Positions 60,365 to 64,000 of a stretch of DNA of 64,000 nucleotides are shown here, piece after piece. The notes under the pieces were generated by a model, which had not been told where the DNA came from, ran no database searches, and was given only the letters and a program-made list of their open reading frames with translations. The stretch comes from Gnetum montanum (lineage: Eukaryota; Streptophyta; Gnetopsida; Gnetales; Gnetaceae): contig MNCI01017725.1 in assembly GCA_015680685.1 (NCBI GenBank), positions 397,025-461,024 on the forward strand. The letters run 5' to 3'. The position numbers were made by a program, and so were the translations under genes. Every line of letters begins with the position of its first letter. Within the stretch, counting starts at the first letter, position 1.

Positions 60365-61032
60365 NNNNNNNNNNNNNNNNNNNNNNNNNNNNNNNNNNNN
60401 NNNNNNNNNNNNNNNNNNNNNNNNNNNNNNNNNNNNNNNNNNNNNNNNNNNNNNNNNNNNNNNNNNNNNNNNNNNNNNNNNNNNNNNNNNNNNNNNNNNN
60501 NNNNNNNNNNNNNNNNNNNNNNNNNNNNNNNNNNNNNNNNNNNNNNNNNNNNNNNNNNNNNNNNNNNNNNNNNNNNNNNNNNNNNNNNNNNNNNNNNNNN
60601 NNNNNNNNNNNNNNNNNNNNNNNNNNNNNNNNNNNNNNNNNNNNNNNNNNNNNNNNNNNNNNNNNNNNNNNNNNNNNNNNNNNNNNNNNNNNNNNNNNNN
60701 NNNNNNNNNNNNNNNNNNNNNNNNNNNNNNNNNNNNNNNNNNNNNNNNNNNNNNNNNNNNNNNNNNNNNNNNNNNNNNNNNNNNNNNNNNNNNNNNNNNN
60801 NNNNNNNNNNNNNNNNNNNNNNNNNNNNNNNNNNNNNNNNNNNNNNNNNNNNNNNNNNNNNNNNNNNNNNNNNNNNNNNNNNNNNNNNNNNNNNNNNNNN
60901 NNNNNNNNNNNNNNNNNNNNNNNNNNNNNNNNNNNNNNNNNNNNNNNNNNNNNNNNNNNNNNNNNNNNNNNNNNNNNNNNNNNNNNNNNNNNNNNNNNNN
61001 NNNNNNNNNNNNNNNNNNNNNNNNNNNNNNNN
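60365..61032. other. Assembly gap (668 N)
   Basis: Unresolved bases. The left edge lies inside a 30-bp tandem repeat, which probably caused the gap. Open frames drawn across it are not real. Confidence 0.99.
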
Positions 61033-61764
61033 CCTGCCACAAAGGCTAAGTTGATTGTGCCCTTAACTGTGACACATGATCCATTGAAAGATTTTAAACA
61101 CATGGTTTCTGTTGGCATGATCTCATCTGCCATGCCTAGTTTGTCGATGACGGAGTATAGAACTACGTTTGTTGCCGCACCATCATCAACGTGCACTCTA
61201 CGAATGGTACATTACCCAACACGTACACTAATTGATAATGGAGCTGTTGTGACTTCCCCTCGTTCAGGGTTAACTTTAACTGCATCATCACGGAAGGCTA
61301 AGGTGTTGGAACTCGATTCTTGCGGTGTGTGTTGTGAAATCGTTGCATGGATGGATTCCATGTTAGCAGGGATGTCCTCTGTAACAGGAATAGATGCTAA
61401 CATTTGCGCTAAGGCTTCACGAAGAGCTGATGATGTCATGACCAAATCGTACAAGCTCATGGTTGTGTTCTTTTGTTTGAGCGTTTGTTTCACTTGGGGC
61501 CAGTGTAGCTACAAAGTCTGTGTTGTCTGCTGTTGTGTTAGTTGCCTCTGTATGGGTTAAGGGCTTGGGCCTAGTTTGTTTGGGATTAGGGACAGGGCCC
61601 CCAGTGTTCGGTTGTTGTATACTAGGTGTGTCCTTTGTTTCAGCTATGGGTGTTGTTCGTTGTTCGTTTGTCCTCTTCTGCTACCATTTGGTAGGCTTAT
61701 CCGTGTTGTTGGTAGGGTTGACTCTTGAGGGAGGAGAGGTTGAGATGTTTCCTACGGTTGGGTA
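61033..61764 (-). pseudogene. Element G linker and retropepsin-like protease
   Basis: The minus strand reads MKQTLKQKNTTMSLYDLVMT, then RDDAVKVNPERGEVTTAPLS, then CTIRRVHVDDGAATNVVLYS, then IDKLGMADEIMPTETM, and a frame enters the gap. VHVDDGAATNVVLYS is the catalytic loop of a Ty3/gypsy protease (usually VDxGSSxNILY), with DG kept. The + strand ORF at 61051-61560 is its shadow. At least one frame break separates gag from the protease. Confidence 0.65.
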
Positions 61765-64000
61765 CTAGGTAGGTGAGGGGCCATCACGTGGTGGCACCTT
61801 TATGACAAATGGTAGTTTGGGAGGTGTCGTTGCTGTTTGACTAGCTTGTTGTGGCACCTTGATAATGAAAGGTTTCGTTGCTGTTGTCGTTGGTGCAACA
61901 TGCCAGTTTAACGTCTTAGCAGACGACTGTGATGGTACTTTGACCACAAAGGGTGTTTTCGGTGCTCGGGATTGCGTTGAATCTTGCCAATTTAATGTCT
62001 TAGCGGACGTGTGAGGTGGTGGTACTTTGACCACGAAAGGTGTCGTCGGTGCTCTAGGTGGCACCTTGATGACGATGGGAGGCCCCTTGCTCATGGAGGG
62101 GGAGGGGATTTTTGCCTTGCTGGGAGGCACACGAATCACAAAAGGTTGCTGCATAGGTTTAGGCTTACTATCTATGCCAATGGAGTTTATCACATAGGGG
62201 GCATCGTCTGTGCTTGGTTGATTGAGGGTGTTGATGTTTAGTTGGCCCCGTTCTATCATTGCTTGTATATCAGCCTTTAACGCGCGACAGGTGTCTGTAT
62301 TGTGACCGGACGTTTGGTGGTAGTGACAGAATTGGTCTAACTTGAAATGTCGTGGAACCGGGGGCTCATTTGGTGCTGCTAAGGTGGGGTTCCTTAGTAA
62401 CTCGCAGTACCTATCATGTCGGCGATGAGCATTCTCCGCTACGTGTTTGTATTGGATTTGCCCAGTTCTAAGGAGTTGCTCTAGGAGTTCTGAAGGTCGT
62501 GCAGGTAAAGGTGTGTACTTAGAGCGATCCTTGCGCTGAACGTTGGGCCTTGGGGTGGCCCCTGTTGTTATAGGTAGGTTGGTACTCGTGTTAGTTGTTT
62601 TCGTGCTTGCGGCCATAGTTTCCGTTATTGCCTTTTGTTTGGCAACATGTTGGTTCTTGTAAGCCACATAGGCAGGGTCATTGCTGGCTTGTGCAGCTTG
62701 TTCAATGTTCTTGATCTGTGTGAATGCTTGGCTCAATGTTTGAGCACTTAGGTAATATAGTTTTGACTTAATGAAGTCATTCACAGATCCCTTCAGAATC
62801 ATAAGTAAATACTTTTCAGGGATGGGCTCATGAAGTTCGTTAAGGGCTGCACTCCATCGTTGGATGAACTTTTGCACAGGCTCAAGTGGTGCTTGTTTCA
62901 CCTGTATCAGACTATCTAGTGTGGCTTCAGGCTTGAGGTTGTACTTAAACTGGGTAACGAACTGATGTAAGAGATCCTCCAGAGAGGATATGGAGTTACG
63001 GGGCAAGGCTCGGTACCAGTCTAAGGCTACACCTGTTAAGGACCTAGCGAACACTCGCAAGATTGCGTGGGGCCAAGCTTGAAGCAATAGAGTTTCTAAT
63101 CGAAATGTGACTAAGTGAGCATTTGGATCTCCCTTCCCATTATACTTGGTTAACTAGGGCGGTGTGATTCCCTTGGGTAAAGCTAACGGTGGCACTGAAG
63201 AGCTAATTGGATCGTCACGGTAGAAATCCAGTACTTTAACTTGTTCAGTGTTGTCAGCTTTGAGTTGCTTTATCTCATCCGCTAACGTTTGCATCGTCTA
63301 TTTTGCTTCTGCCCACTCTTGAGCGGTAGGCAGATTAGTTGGTTGGGGAGGTTGTTGGGTTGTCATTTGTTGCTGTGGAGTGATGGTCAGAGTTGCGGTT
63401 GTGGGGTGTGGCACGTTGAAGTGAGTAGGTTGTTGAACAAGGGGTATGGCCCCTTGCCTAGCCACAAACTGTGAAGTGACACCCTGGATGTGTGGGGCCG
63501 ATGTAGTGAAAGTGGCCCCATGTGTTTGCATGTGTGGTATGTACTGGGTGGAGATGGGGGTGGGTAATCCCTGTTGGGATACTGGTGCTTGTGCTCATTG
63601 ACACTTGGTGAGTAGTCGTCTGTCCCATGCGAGGATGGAGTGATGGGTTCATGTAGGCGTGGGGACTGAGGGTATGGTATGAATCCTCAGGTTCAGATTG
63701 TGCCTCGAAGTCATCTACATCATGTTGGTTTTGGGGCTCCTCAGTGGGTCGCCGTGTGTTTTGGCCCCTTGCCAGAAGGAGTTGGGAGATGAGCCTATGA
63801 TGACAGTCAGAAAGGGGGATGATGTCATATACGGAGGGGGCAAATTCATGACCTCCCATGTATATGTGCTCGAAGTTTCGTTTTGCCTCCTGTTCTGTGT
63901 GATCAATAGGAAGGTTCGCTTGAATCTTTACATAGATGTAGTTATACTGTTCTTGTGTGGGGACTATGAAGGCCTGTGCATTAGAGGTCTGGGACTCCAT
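61765..64000 (-). pseudogene. Element G gag (nearly intact)
   Basis: It starts at the minus-strand ATG 64000-63998 (MESQTSNAQAFIVPTQEQYN). A frameshift near 63460-63600 and TAG stops near 63298 and 63155 (the latter in PPQLTKYNG, CAG to TAG) interrupt it. From 63087 to 61765 there are 440 open codons. In that segment: Retrotrans_gag core, with ALDWYRALPRNSISSLEDLL (21-40) and FVTQFKYNLKPEATLDSL (43-60); a zinc knuckle C254-x2-H257-x4-H262-x4-C267; then six PFVxKVP-type repeats (315-433), two of them followed by SAKTLNW. The protein would assemble the particle and bind RNA. This is the best-preserved coding sequence among the elements. Confidence 0.82.

Larger units (their letters stand above)
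58754..64000 (-). mobile_element. Element G internal region (young family 2 element, runs off the window)
   Basis: Minus-strand order: gag (64000-61765), linker and protease (61764-61033), assembly gap (61032-60365), motif arrays (60364-59905), 3' non-coding region, PPT. The gag ATG is at the last base of the window. If the gap is really 668 bp, it cannot hold RT, RNase H and integrase, so G would also be non-autonomous. The gap length may be arbitrary. Confidence 0.72.

Noticed and set aside
60156-61196. Long minus-strand frames of 346 and 233 codons
   Set aside because: Most of each frame is N; they simply cross the assembly gap. Only the protease end is real sequence.
61051-61560. 169-codon + strand ORF
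   Set aside because: It lies opposite the element G protease and linker, whose minus-strand reading matches the retropepsin family and element D.

Overview
This is nuclear DNA of a land plant. The only conventional gene is a six-exon, 141-residue plant-type RNA polymerase II subunit RPB4 gene (NRPB4) at 821-2641 on the + strand. Almost everything else is retrotransposon sequence: nested LTR elements carrying many stops and frameshifts, LINE fragments, a tRNA-derived SINE-like relic and unclassified repeats. One assembly gap (60365-61032) is present. Deep nesting, old copies and CpG-poor DNA suggest a large-genome plant. A gymnosperm is possible, but the sequence does not prove it.

Layout. 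1-2.8 kb: NRPB4. 3.2-10.4 kb: an inverted repeat, a solo-like minus-strand LTR (element H), a LINE relic (minus), a dispersed repeat family (R1), a G-rich tract, SINE-like copies and a LINE tail. 10455-23548: element A, a complete but decayed Ty3/gypsy element of Athila/Tat type (LTR, tRNA-Asp-like PBS, gag, PR-RT-RNase H-IN, a 2-kb spacer, a third ORF, LTR) with the 5-bp target duplication CTAGA. 23.5-25.1 kb: R1 in inverted orientation and another LINE tail. 25092 onward: a nested stack of relatives. C (minus) contains E (minus). E's LTR contains B (27431-48861, target duplication CAAGG). B contains D (about 28314-37308). E is interrupted again at 53774 by F, and F is interrupted at 57161 by G (minus), which runs off the right edge.

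Two retroelement families are present. Family 1 (A, B, C, E) has 0.84-0.88 kb LTRs bounded by TGATGA and TCATCA, a complete pol, and an ORF of about 950 codons (ORF3) downstream of pol. In three copies a TATA box lies about 450 bp upstream of the ORF3 ATG. In two of them a GTAAGC donor follows and an acceptor abuts the ATG, suggesting ORF3 has its own promoter and a 5' intron. Family 2 (D, F, G) has 1.6-1.8 kb LTRs that begin TGAAACACC or close variants. D has gag and protease only and appears non-autonomous, and G looks the same apart from its gap.

The most unusual signal is in family 2. A roughly 30-bp unit with core GCTAYGACNTTAAACTGGC occurs in tandem within the gag region of D, inside gag coding sequence as the peptide SAKTLNW, and in long arrays downstream of protease in D and G. 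A 30-bp tandem of a variant unit runs directly into the assembly gap. G is the youngest copy: CpG-rich, with a 440-codon uninterrupted gag segment.
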